A program made the translations under genes and the position numbers. From Alphaproteobacteria bacterium (GTDB taxonomy: Bacteria > Pseudomonadota > Alphaproteobacteria > Rhizobiales > Aestuariivirgaceae): a DNA stretch of 7,573 bases. Below the pieces are notes generated by a model. That model worked only from the letters and a program-made list of their open reading frames with translations. It made no database searches and was not told the DNA's origin. The DNA lies in NCBI GenBank assembly GCA_020441605.1, contig JAGRLX010000265.1, forward strand, positions 1-7,573, in the 5' to 3' direction. Below are positions 1 through 6,523 of this stretch, piece by piece (positions within the stretch are counted from its first letter, which is position 1; each line of letters begins with the position of its first letter).

Positions 1-878
1 TCAATCTCGGTCTGCGTCCCCCTGTCGTAATCCGCTGCCAAGGACGAGCGACCCTTGGGGTTCGATCGACCAAAGAGCGCCACTGCCTCTTCCGCGCGTG
101 ACCCACCAGCCGCCCAATCATCCGCGCCCAGTCCAAGTACGGCCGCAGGCGCTGCACCGCAACGATCCGCGACCGACAGCACCTCCTTGATCACCTCGAC
201 GGCGCACCTGCGCAGGTTCATGTCATCGGCCAGCGCGCCAAGCGACAGGCCCGTCAGGGCCAGCAACGGCCCGGACGCACAATTGACGGCCAGCTTGGAC
301 CAACGGGCCCCCGCCAGGTTATCGGTCGTGGAAACGTCGAGGCGGCCGTCAAACAGGTTGCGGATCTCCGGCATCCGCGACTTGCCGCTGGTCGACAGGG
401 CCCCAAGGACGACGCTGGGCCTGTTCGTCAGGTATCGGACGCCGCAATCGCCCACGGCTTCACAAGGTGCGGACAAGACCAGACCAAACGTGCGCGCACG
501 CTCGACCCGTTCCGCGACGATGTCATCATTCAAACCGTTTTGGGCCGAGATGACGAGCGCGTTCTTTGCAAGATGTGCGATGCATGCAACGAGAGCAGAA
601 CCGGTCTGGCCGGACTTCACGCAGACAAACAGCATGTCGAACTGCCGCCCCGGCGGCACCTCCGACGACAGGAAAGACTCCACCGGCATTGCAAATGCCC
701 CACTTGGGCCATCCGCGCGAATACCCGCACTGGCGAGCAAGTCGCGCTGTTCGGGTCGCCGGACAAGCATCGTGACCGACGCCCGCATCGGATCGATGCG
801 CGTCGCAAGAAAACGTGCAATCGCGCCTGCGCCGACAAAGGCGACGTCAAGCCGCGGTTTACCGGGCTCGCTGGTCAT
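1..878 (-). CDS. Ketopantoate reductase (ApbA/PanE) family 2-keto-acid reductase, 3' end cut by the window edge
   Basis: The 292 visible codons give a ketopantoate reductase-type NAD(P)H-dependent oxidoreductase, a cytosolic enzyme that reduces a 2-keto acid to a 2-hydroxy acid. An N-terminal Rossmann fold is seen, with VAFVGAGAIA (residues 12-21) as the dinucleotide loop, VKSGQT (87-92) and QNG (113-115). The all-helical C-terminal domain has WSKLAVN (193-199), supplying the likely catalytic Lys195 and Asn199, then SS (278-279) and the closing TEI (290-292), whose Glu291 matches the family's conserved glutamate. Family members are usually about 300-340 residues, so only a short tail is missing. 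The third glycine of the usual GxGxxG is Ala21. The start overlaps the enolase gene by 20 bases, which suggests translational coupling; an in-frame ATG at 893 would add five residues. As the last gene of a catabolic operon it is more likely to act on a pathway keto or hydroxy acid than in pantothenate synthesis. The family is clear; the substrate is unknown. Confidence 0.88.
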   Translation of the reverse strand, partial: MTSEPGKPRLDVAFVGAGAIARFLATRIDPMRASVTMLVRRPEQRDLLASAGIRADGPSGAFAMPVESFLSSEVPPGRQFDMLFVCVKSGQTGSALVACIAHLAKNALVISAQNGLNDDIVAERVERARTFGLVLSAPCEAVGDCGVRYLTNRPSVVLGALSTSGKSRMPEIRNLFDGRLDVSTTDNLAGARWSKLAVNCASGPLLALTGLSLGALADDMNLRRCAVEVIKEVLSVADRCGAAPAAVLGLGADDWAAGGSRAEEAVALFGRSNPKGRSSLAADYDRGTQTEI

Positions 879-1947
879 GCTTCGCAACGACATCGTCGAT
901 CAGTGTCACACCCAGCCCCGGCGCCTCGGGCAGGGTCAGCCGACCGTTCACCGGCCGCAGCGGCGGATCCATGAAATCCAGGGTCAGATCGTGCGGGTTG
1001 ATCTCGATCATCGAACACTCGGTGGTCGCCAGCGAGGTATGCAACGTCGCGGCCACCCCCGGACCGAAATAGAACGAATGGGTGCAGACCTCCGCCCCAT
1101 GTGCGATGGCCATTGCCAGGATTTTTCGGGTGGCGGAAACTCCGCCTGCCTTGATCACATCGGGCTGGACCACGTCGACAGCCTGCGCTTCGAGCAAGGT
1201 GCGAAAACCCCAGGGCGTGTATTCGTTTTCGCCGGCCGCAATGCGGAGCCGGTCATGACCGCGCAGGCTGGCGAGCCCTTCGTAATCATCCATGTTCAGC
1301 AGCGGTTCTTCCAGCCAGTAGACCCCAAGGTCGTTCATCGCCGCCGCCATGCGCCGGGATTCCGGAAGGCTCCAGGCGCCGCTTGCGTCGACCATCAGCC
1401 GCACGTCCGGCCCGATCGCCTTGCGCACCGCTTCGACCGAGGCCAGGTCGCGCTCGTGCAGCTTCAAAGCGGTGTACCCCATTTCCAGCATTGCAAGGGC
1501 GGTCTCTGCCGTGTCCTCGGGCGTCGCGAGTTTGTGGAGGCTGGCATAGGCGGTGATGTCACGCTTGGTGGCTCCACCCAGAAGCGCCGCCAGGGGTTTG
1601 CCGCAAGTCTTGCCGAGTATGTCCCACAAGGCGACCTCGACCCCGCTGATCGCGTGCAGAACGATCCCGGCCCTGCCGTAGCGAAAGGTCTGCCGGTACA
1701 TTCGGTTCCAGAGCAGTTCGATGGCGCACGGGTCTTCGCCGATCAGAATTGGCGCAAGCACCTCTTCGACAATCGTCGACATGGAACGGGGCGCGAACCT
1801 GAATGCTTCGCCGATACCCGTGATCCCCTCGTCCGTTTCCACCCGGATCACCGTGTGATCGGCCGAGGATCGCGCCTGCGGCAACGCGGGCCTGGACTCT
1901 TTCAGCGGGATGTAAAGCGGAATTGCCTCGACGGACGTGATCTTCAT
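859..1947 (-). CDS. Mandelate racemase/muconate lactonizing enzyme (enolase superfamily) protein, probable acid-sugar or hydroxy-acid dehydratase
   Basis: This is a full-length (362 residue) enolase-superfamily enzyme. The N-terminal capping domain (about 1-125) starts MKITSVEAIPLYIPL and contains GITGIGEA (41-48). The barrel (about 130-340) carries Lys162-x-His164 on strand 2 and metal ligands Asp187 (VDASG), Glu213 (WLEEP) and Glu240 (AAGEN). The strand 6 Asp263 (QPDVIKAGG) and strand 7 His290 (CTHSF) match the Asp-His dyad that defines the mandelate racemase subgroup, and Glu315 (IEIN) follows on strand 8. Known members abstract the proton alpha to a carboxylate using bound Mg2+; most dehydrate aldonic or aldaric acids to 2-keto-3-deoxy acids, and some racemise. 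The start codon overlaps the upstream stop as ATGA, and an AAGGTG ribosome site (1953-1958) lies five bases upstream. The KxH in place of the more familiar KxK leaves the substrate open. Subgroup membership is secure; dehydratase versus racemase is inference. Confidence 0.93.
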   Translation of the reverse strand: MKITSVEAIPLYIPLKESRPALPQARSSADHTVIRVETDEGITGIGEAFRFAPRSMSTIVEEVLAPILIGEDPCAIELLWNRMYRQTFRYGRAGIVLHAISGVEVALWDILGKTCGKPLAALLGGATKRDITAYASLHKLATPEDTAETALAMLEMGYTALKLHERDLASVEAVRKAIGPDVRLMVDASGAWSLPESRRMAAAMNDLGVYWLEEPLLNMDDYEGLASLRGHDRLRIAAGENEYTPWGFRTLLEAQAVDVVQPDVIKAGGVSATRKILAMAIAHGAEVCTHSFYFGPGVAATLHTSLATTECSMIEINPHDLTLDFMDPPLRPVNGRLTLPEAPGLGVTLIDDVVAKHDQRAR

Positions 1948-3152
1948 TGGTGCACCTTGACGCGTTGCGTTTGGGCCAGGGCCCCGTCGCGCCAGACCCG
2001 CCGCAAAAAGCCGATGTCGACCCGGCTAATCGTCAATTCGGTATCACCCAGCCTTTCCGACGTTGTCGGCGTTCCGTTGGCGACGGCGCACAAGGTCTTG
2101 AGCAAGCGATCGGCCGCCGTATCCAGATCGAATTCGCCCCTCACGATGCCGCTGACATCCACATCTATGTTGTCTGCAAAGTAATCTGCCGTGCCTGGGC
2201 TGCCCGTAACCTTGATCGTCGGGGAAACCGCGTTTCCGATAGGATTGCCCACGCCGGTGTTGAACAGCAGCATCTGCGCGCCCGACGCGCCAAGCGCCGT
2301 AATGTTCTCGGTTCCAGGCGCCGGTGCGTCCATGAAGACAAAGCCCTTCTTCGTCGGCCGTTCGCCGTAACCGATGACATCGACCAGAGGCGTCGTGCCG
2401 GCCTTTCGGATGGCGCCAAGCGACTTTTCCTCAGTCGTGGTCAACCCGCCAGAAATATTGTCGCCCCCCAATGGCGCCATATTCAACCCAAGATAGTCGG
2501 CATATGCCTCGGCGCGCCGAACCGAGTCGATCAATGCCGCCGCAACATCAGGGTGCGCCGCACGCGCAGCCAGCAAATGCTCGGCGCCGATGATTTCTTC
2601 GGTTTCGGACAGGATGACCGTTCCGCCCGCGGCAACGATACGGTCCGAGACTCGCCCCAACGTCGAATTGCCGGTCATGCCTGACAAGGCGTCGGAGCCA
2701 CCGCATTCCAACCCGATAACCAGGTCCGCCAGGCTGGCGGGTTCGCGCGGGGCCGTCGTGAAACGCTGGGCCAGTTTCGCCAGAATACTGATGCCCTTGG
2801 CCGTCGCATTCACAGTGCCGCCGGATTTTTGGATCGCCAGCCATTCCACCGGCTTTCCCCGGGCGGCTATCCGGTCGGCAAGCGCCTGGGCCGACTTGGG
2901 TTCAAGGCTGACAACCAGGGTTGCCGCCACATTCGGGTGCGCGCCATAGCCCCCGAGCGTCCGGTCGTGCTGTTCAAGATCCTCTGCCAACTGGCCGCGA
3001 CCGTAGGCGGCGGTGATCGCGACCGAGCCGGCCACACCGGCAGCGATGCGGCGCGCGACCGGGTTGGCGTTGTCCATCGCGGAAACAACAGCCAGATAGT
3101 TGCGGATACCGACGGAACCGTCGGCACGACGGTACCCGAAAAAGTCGCTCAT
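1944..3152 (-). CDS. UxaA-family lyase large subunit, closest in motif to (R)-sulfolactate sulfo-lyase beta (SuyB-like)
   Basis: The 402-residue protein opens with GYRRADGSVGIRN (6-18), the start of the UxaA large domain. Further family blocks are LECGGSDALSG (148-158), SETEEIIGAEH (182-192), DNISGGLTTTEEKSLG (231-246), NTGVGNP (298-304) and NIDVDVSG (328-335). UxaA/GarD enzymes dehydrate altronate or galactarate; SuyAB removes sulfite from sulfolactate. E. coli UxaA, as I recall it, has TYGCSQ and GLGCEN; here the equivalents are AYGRGQ (49-54) and SLEPKS (82-87), so both cysteines are absent, as in the SuyB-like branch. Cys150 remains. The SAF domain that is fused in UxaA is instead the separate gene 21 bases upstream. 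A strong GGAAGGAG site precedes the ATG, and the stop overlaps the enolase start. It probably forms a cytosolic complex with the small subunit. The family is sure; sulfo-lyase versus dehydratase is unresolved. Confidence 0.9.
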   Translation of the reverse strand: MSDFFGYRRADGSVGIRNYLAVVSAMDNANPVARRIAAGVAGSVAITAAYGRGQLAEDLEQHDRTLGGYGAHPNVAATLVVSLEPKSAQALADRIAARGKPVEWLAIQKSGGTVNATAKGISILAKLAQRFTTAPREPASLADLVIGLECGGSDALSGMTGNSTLGRVSDRIVAAGGTVILSETEEIIGAEHLLAARAAHPDVAAALIDSVRRAEAYADYLGLNMAPLGGDNISGGLTTTEEKSLGAIRKAGTTPLVDVIGYGERPTKKGFVFMDAPAPGTENITALGASGAQMLLFNTGVGNPIGNAVSPTIKVTGSPGTADYFADNIDVDVSGIVRGEFDLDTAADRLLKTLCAVANGTPTTSERLGDTELTISRVDIGFLRRVWRDGALAQTQRVKVHQ

Positions 3153-3159
3153 GGATGCT

Positions 3160-3167
3160 CTCCTTCC
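3160..3167 (-). promoter_or_regulatory. Strong ribosome binding site of the UxaA/SuyB-like large subunit
   Basis: Read on the minus strand this is GGAAGGAG, seven bases before the ATG at 3152. It is the best Shine-Dalgarno match in the operon and supports that start codon. It suggests that the large subunit is initiated independently of the small subunit gene just upstream. Confidence 0.75.
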
Positions 3168-3173
3168 AGTGAC

Positions 3174-3494
3174 CTACGTCTGCTCGGTTTTGTCACCGCG
3201 AAAGCGGCTACCTTCCAGATTGTGCGAGTGCACGTGTTCGCCCGCCCGAATGGCGCAGGTCGCGGTACCGATTGCGGCACCGTATTTGATGATCGGCGTG
3301 CCGGCGGCAATATCGGCCAGTGCGATCTTGTGGCCGTAGGCCACGTCCTGCGACAGAGTCACCGTCTGCGGGCCTCTGCCGGTGTTGACCGTGATCGTCG
3401 CGCCCGCGGGCAAGTCGCGGATGGCTGTGGCCACCGTATCGGCGCCATCGATCAAAAGGGCGGTGTTTTCTGTGCGTTCGGTATCAATCGTCAT
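3174..3494 (-). CDS. SAF-domain small subunit of a UxaA/SuyA-type lyase
   Basis: This 106-residue protein corresponds to the N-terminal SAF domain of altronate dehydratase, or to the free small subunit SuyA of sulfolactate sulfo-lyase. Diagnostic pieces are QDVAYGHKIAL (49-59), IIKYGAAIG (68-76) and the closing GEHVHSHN (85-92), which I align with the UxaA segment GHKFAL...IKYG...GEHVHAHN. The C-terminal residues after 93 are polar and look like a loose tail. The domain probably docks on the large subunit encoded 21 bases downstream and helps form the active site. The ATG lies only four bases after the stop of the TRAP large subunit, and I see no good Shine-Dalgarno sequence before it, so translation probably depends on coupling to the transporter gene. 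Its separation from the large subunit fits the SuyA/SuyB arrangement, though split UxaA-like dehydratases also occur. Confidence 0.9.
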   Translation of the reverse strand: MTIDTERTENTALLIDGADTVATAIRDLPAGATITVNTGRGPQTVTLSQDVAYGHKIALADIAAGTPIIKYGAAIGTATCAIRAGEHVHSHNLEGSRFRGDKTEQT

Positions 3495-3498
3495 GGGG

Positions 3499-4806
3499 TC
3501 ACATCATGCTTGGTAGCCAGAGGGTTAAGCCAGGAAAGACCATCACCACGATCAGGCCGAGGGCAAGAATTGCAGTGTAAGGCAAGACGCCGAGGATAAT
3601 CTCTTTCATCGGTTCGCCGGTGATGGATCGGATAACGAAAAGGTTGATGCCAACCGGTGGCGTAATCAGCGCAAGTTCCATGTTGATGCAGAAGACAACG
3701 CCGAACCAGATCGGATCGAACCCAAGGCTTTGCACCACGGGGAACAGCAATGGAACCGTGATCAGGGTGATTGCCGCGGCATCCATAAGCAGGCCGAGCA
3801 CCAGCAACAACAGGTTTATCAGCAGCATCACCTGCCAGGGGGAGAACCCCGATTCAGATATCCATTTCACGATCGCGCCCGAAATGTTCATCAGAGCCAT
3901 GCCTCGGCCAAGGATGAGGCCGCCCAGAATGATCATTCCCAGCATCGCGGTGATCTGCACGGCCTGAAGCGCAGCGCCCCACGCGCTTTCCAGGCTGAGA
4001 GTACGCGTCAACAGCACCCCAATAATCAACGCCGCCAACGCGCCAAGGCCGGCTGCCTCGGTCGGGGTCACGACCCCAAGGAAGGTGCCTCCGATCACGG
4101 TCACGATCAGGATGGCGGCGGTCCAGATCCGCCGAAGCGAAATCCAGCGATCCGCCCAGGTCACTTTCCCCGCCGTCTCGCCTTCGGGCGCAAGATCCGG
4201 CCGCATGTGGAAAACAATGACGTTGAAGGTAACAAATGCCACGACCAGCAGCACGCCAGGCACCATGCCCGCGGCAAACAGTTTGGAAATCGACGTTTCC
4301 GTCAGCACGCCATACAGAATGAAATGGTTCGATGGCGGGATAAGCATTCCGAGTGTACCGCCGGCCGCCACGGCCCCCATGCCCAACCGCATCGAATGGC
4401 CGCGTGCCTTCATTTCCGGCAAGACCACACCGCCCACCGCGGCCGCCGTGGCGATCGAGGACCCCGACATCGCCGAAAACACGCCGCAGGCAATCACACT
4501 GGCCGAGTGCAGGTAACCCGGCAGAAAGTTGAACCACTTGCTTGTCGCATCGATGAGGCGCGCGCCGATCCCGCTTTGGGTGATGAAAACGCTCATCAGC
4601 ACGAACAGCGGAATAGCGAGAAACCCGAAATGCGACAGGTGATGCAACGCAGCGCCGCTGGTCAGCGTCACCCAGGCCGCGGTGCCGGTCGTGGAAAAAA
4701 TTCCGTAGAGCCCGGCGATACCCAATGCAAATGCAACTGGCAGCCCCAGCAGCAGAAGCGACACCGTCGCGATCACGAGAAAGGTCCCGGCAAAGCCGAT
4801 ATTCAT
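3499..4806 (-). CDS. dctM: TRAP transporter large membrane subunit (DctM family)
   Basis: The 435-residue, very hydrophobic protein is the ion-coupled translocation subunit of a tripartite ATP-independent periplasmic (TRAP) transporter, with about a dozen predicted membrane segments. Typical DctM blocks are the N-terminal helix with LLLLGLPVAFALGIAGL (17-33), GVFSAMSGSSIATAAAVGG (108-126), LPEMKARGHSMRLGMGAVAAGG (129-150) with LIPPSN (155-160), TPTEAAGLGAL (247-257), and near the end LLMDAAAITLITVPLLFPV (339-357) followed by LITPPVGINLFVI (380-392). Length is normal for the family (about 425-440). The ATG overlaps the stop of the small subunit gene as ATGA, and GAGG lies seven bases upstream. 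The symbol is the family name and does not imply C4-dicarboxylate as substrate. Adjacent catabolic genes point to import of a hydroxy or sugar acid. Confidence 0.96.
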   Translation of the reverse strand: MNIGFAGTFLVIATVSLLLLGLPVAFALGIAGLYGIFSTTGTAAWVTLTSGAALHHLSHFGFLAIPLFVLMSVFITQSGIGARLIDATSKWFNFLPGYLHSASVIACGVFSAMSGSSIATAAAVGGVVLPEMKARGHSMRLGMGAVAAGGTLGMLIPPSNHFILYGVLTETSISKLFAAGMVPGVLLVVAFVTFNVIVFHMRPDLAPEGETAGKVTWADRWISLRRIWTAAILIVTVIGGTFLGVVTPTEAAGLGALAALIIGVLLTRTLSLESAWGAALQAVQITAMLGMIILGGLILGRGMALMNISGAIVKWISESGFSPWQVMLLINLLLLVLGLLMDAAAITLITVPLLFPVVQSLGFDPIWFGVVFCINMELALITPPVGINLFVIRSITGEPMKEIILGVLPYTAILALGLIVVMVFPGLTLWLPSMM

Positions 4807-5354
4807 TGCCCGTCCTCTTTGCCGTCCGCCAGCTTTTGAAGGGCTTTGACGACACCCGCAATCTGGGCGAGCAGCAAAAGAGCGGCCCCGAGCGGCATGA
4901 CCGCCAGGACGATCCAGTACGGGATCGGCGTTACTCCGGTAGAGGCTGCTCCGGTATTGAAAAACTTCCAGGTCGCCTCGGTGCCGGCCCAGACGAGCAA
5001 CCCGACATATCCGATGCCCGCAAGCCCCATCAGAACGTCACGCACGATCACACGCAAACGCCAGGGCAACTGGCCGACCACCAGTTCGACAGAGATGTGG
5101 CCACCCATCAGAAACGTCCCGGCGGCGCCGAGGAAGATCATGAAGAGAAAGGCAAATCCCGAAAGTTCCGTGACGATGTGCAGGTTTGTGTCAAAACCGT
5201 ACCGCAGCACGGCGTTGACCGACATTGCGACCATCGTGAACATCAGCAACGCCGCGGCGAGATGCATGCCGACCATCGAAACACGGCCCAGCAGGCCGGA
5301 ACGCAGACGCGATGTATCGTCCGAAGCTTCAAGCTTTTCAGGATTGTTAAGCAC
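4803..5354 (-). CDS. dctQ: TRAP transporter small membrane subunit (DctQ family)
   Basis: The 183-residue protein shows four hydrophobic segments at about residues 28-50, 62-82, 103-124 and 146-170, the normal plan of the DctQ small subunit that pairs with DctM in the inner membrane. Family-like features are the NAVLRYGF (47-54) end of helix 1, TELSGFAFLFMIFLGAAG (62-79) and the GGHISVELVV (84-93) segment. The start is a GTG at 5354 with only a weak ribosome site (GAAAG eight bases before); an in-frame ATG at residue 28 or 30 would cut into helix 1 and is less likely. A 53-base gap with no convincing hairpin separates it from the binding-protein gene upstream. The last codons overlap the large subunit start by four bases. 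Sequence conservation in this family is low, so the call leans on topology and position as well as motifs. Confidence 0.92.
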   Translation of the reverse strand: MLNNPEKLEASDDTSRLRSGLLGRVSMVGMHLAAALLMFTMVAMSVNAVLRYGFDTNLHIVTELSGFAFLFMIFLGAAGTFLMGGHISVELVVGQLPWRLRVIVRDVLMGLAGIGYVGLLVWAGTEATWKFFNTGAASTGVTPIPYWIVLAVMPLGAALLLLAQIAGVVKALQKLADGKEDGQ

Positions 5355-5407
5355 TGGCCCGACTTTCGTGGCACGTCATCAAAGCGAGAACGCTGCGACC
5401 GGCAAGA

Positions 5408-6409
5408 TCAGCGCTCTGCGTCGACAATCGCCATGACTTCGTTGAAGACCGAGTACTTTTGGCCCGCCTCGTCATAAAGCGGCTGAACCTTTGCCCTCAG
5501 CTCCTCCCGTTGCTCTTCCGTCGGTCTGGCGACCACCAGGTGTTTTTCGGCCCAGATTTTCGAACAGGTTTCGTTGTCGGCTTCGTTCATGAGGGACCAT
5601 TCCATGTCTTCCATTTCGTCGGCCGCCTGCTGAAGGACCGCCTTCAGATCGTCCGGCAAGCTGTCCCACCAGGCCTTGTTGACGCCCAGCCCTTCGCCGC
5701 TCTGGGCCAGGTTGAGCGCCGAAACATACTTCGCTTCTTCCGACCATCCGCGCGAGATATGGCCCTGGCAGCTGGTCATGACTCCCTTGACAACACCCCG
5801 CTGCAACGCCGCGTTCACCTCGCCAGGCGGCATCGTGATGGCATTGGCACCCAACTGCTCGAGCGTGCGGGTCAGCAGACCGCCAAGGCCGCGGATATCC
5901 TCGCCGGCGAAATCCTCCGGAGTCATCAACACCTTTTCGGTGTGAAAGACATGGATGTTGCCCTTGTTGAAGTAGTTCAGCAGGTGGATTCCGTTCGCCT
6001 CGTACTGGGCGGCGATAATGTCGAAGAGCCCCGCATCCAGCGTTCGCCGGAAGTGGTCGGCATCTGTGAACTGAAACGGCAGGCTGAACACGTCGAGTTC
6101 CGGGATATCCCCGGTCTGGAACGAAGCCACCATGTTGCTGGCCTGAACCGAACCTGTCCGGACGGCTTCGAAGGATTCATGCCCGCTGATCAAACTGCCC
6201 GCCGGAAAACTCGTGGCCGAGATGCGCCCGCCGCTCAGTTCCTGAACACGTTCCACGAAAAACTCGTATCCCTTGCCCTGCACATGCGTCGTTGGAAAAT
6301 GATGCGCCAGCATCATGGTGAAGTCCTGAGAAACGGCCGGCGTGCCGCTGGACAGTGCCACCGATGTCAGAATGAACGACGCGCCCAGCGTTGAACGAAC
6401 AAATTTCAT
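5408..6409 (-). CDS. dctP: TRAP transporter periplasmic solute-binding protein (DctP family)
   Basis: The 333-residue protein is the periplasmic receptor that delivers substrate to the two membrane subunits encoded just downstream. It begins with a signal peptide (MKFVRS, hydrophobic core about 8-21, likely cleavage after AVS at 25-27). Mature blocks typical of DctP are LAHHFPTTHVQGKGYEFF (34-51), GGRISATSFPAGSL (60-73), the segment with DIRGLGGLLTRTLEQLGANA (171-190), in which Arg173 is the likely carboxylate-binding arginine, and MPPGEVNAALQRGVVKGVMTS (193-213). The usual GVVDG-type motif reads GVVKG here. I chose the ATG at 6409 because AGAGGGG lies five bases upstream and a signal peptide follows directly; a longer frame opening at 6481 would add a basic, non-signal-like stretch. 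It is the first gene of the operon and faces the regulator gene across the control region. Substrate cannot be read from the sequence, but an organic acid is expected. Confidence 0.95.
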   Translation of the reverse strand: MKFVRSTLGASFILTSVALSSGTPAVSQDFTMMLAHHFPTTHVQGKGYEFFVERVQELSGGRISATSFPAGSLISGHESFEAVRTGSVQASNMVASFQTGDIPELDVFSLPFQFTDADHFRRTLDAGLFDIIAAQYEANGIHLLNYFNKGNIHVFHTEKVLMTPEDFAGEDIRGLGGLLTRTLEQLGANAITMPPGEVNAALQRGVVKGVMTSCQGHISRGWSEEAKYVSALNLAQSGEGLGVNKAWWDSLPDDLKAVLQQAADEMEDMEWSLMNEADNETCSKIWAEKHLVVARPTEEQREELRAKVQPLYDEAGQKYSVFNEVMAIVDAER

Positions 6410-6414
6410 GAAAT

Positions 6415-6421
6415 CCCCTCT
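6415..6421 (-). promoter_or_regulatory. Ribosome binding site of the TRAP binding-protein gene
   Basis: The minus strand reads AGAGGGG five bases before the ATG at 6409. It decides between this start and in-frame ATGs further upstream (6424 and 6481), since only 6409 has both a ribosome site and a signal peptide immediately after it. Confidence 0.65.
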
Positions 6422-6441
6422 CATGCAGGCGCGTCTTCTGC

Positions 6442-6466
6442 GCTGCCGTTTGCAGCTTGCCGCTGC
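6442..6466 (-). other. Three-arm alternating inverted repeat in the presumed leader of the operon
   Basis: Three five-base arms alternate with equal five-base spacers: GCTGC (6442-6446), GCAGC (6452-6456) and GCTGC (6462-6466). The middle arm can pair with either flank but not both, so two mutually exclusive short hairpins are possible in the untranslated leader, 33-57 bases before the start of the binding-protein gene. Arms this short in GC-rich DNA may be chance, and I see no T-run or leader peptide to support an attenuator. Confidence 0.25.
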
Positions 6467-6486
6467 TGTCGACGAGAGCATTTCAC

Positions 6487-6510
6487 AAAAAAAACTGGCA
6501 CGCTAATGCC
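6487..6510 (-). terminator. Weak terminator-like hairpin with T8 run, or operator half-sites beside an A-tract
   Basis: On the minus strand GGCAT (6510-6506) can pair with GTGCC (6501-6497), including one G-T wobble, around a four-base loop. It is followed two bases later by eight T's (6494-6487). The form is that of a small intrinsic terminator, but the stem is short and weak. It lies upstream of the binding-protein gene and overlaps the first regulator box, so an A-tract that bends DNA beside the operator is an equally good reading. Confidence 0.25.
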
Positions 6511-6523
6511 TTTCTGCTATAGG
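6495..6523 (+). promoter_or_regulatory. Candidate sigma-70-type promoter of the LysR gene
   Basis: CTGGCA (6495-6500) and TATAGG (6518-6523) are spaced by 17 bases and each match four of six consensus positions for -35 and -10. The -10 would overlap the end of the first regulator box, and the second box would lie over the transcription start. That arrangement fits the negative autoregulation common among LysR-type regulators. No start site is known; this is a pattern match only. Confidence 0.4.

Noticed and set aside
55..2184. A 709-codon open frame on the plus strand
   Set aside because: It is antisense to three well-supported genes, has the low-complexity Arg/Ser/Pro composition typical of shadow frames in GC-rich DNA, and shows no family motif.
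3730..4839. A 369-codon plus-strand frame rich in His, Gln and Arg
   Set aside because: It lies opposite the TRAP large subunit, whose hydrophobic codons produce such polar antisense products. It has no recognisable domain.
5355..5407. A terminator or processing hairpin in the 53-base gap after the binding-protein gene
   Set aside because: Gaps here often hold a partial terminator in TRAP operons, but I found no stem longer than a few bases and no T-run.
6410..6481. A longer N-terminus for the binding protein starting at 6481
   Set aside because: The added residues are basic and would precede the signal peptide. The ribosome site AGAGGGG fits the start at 6409.
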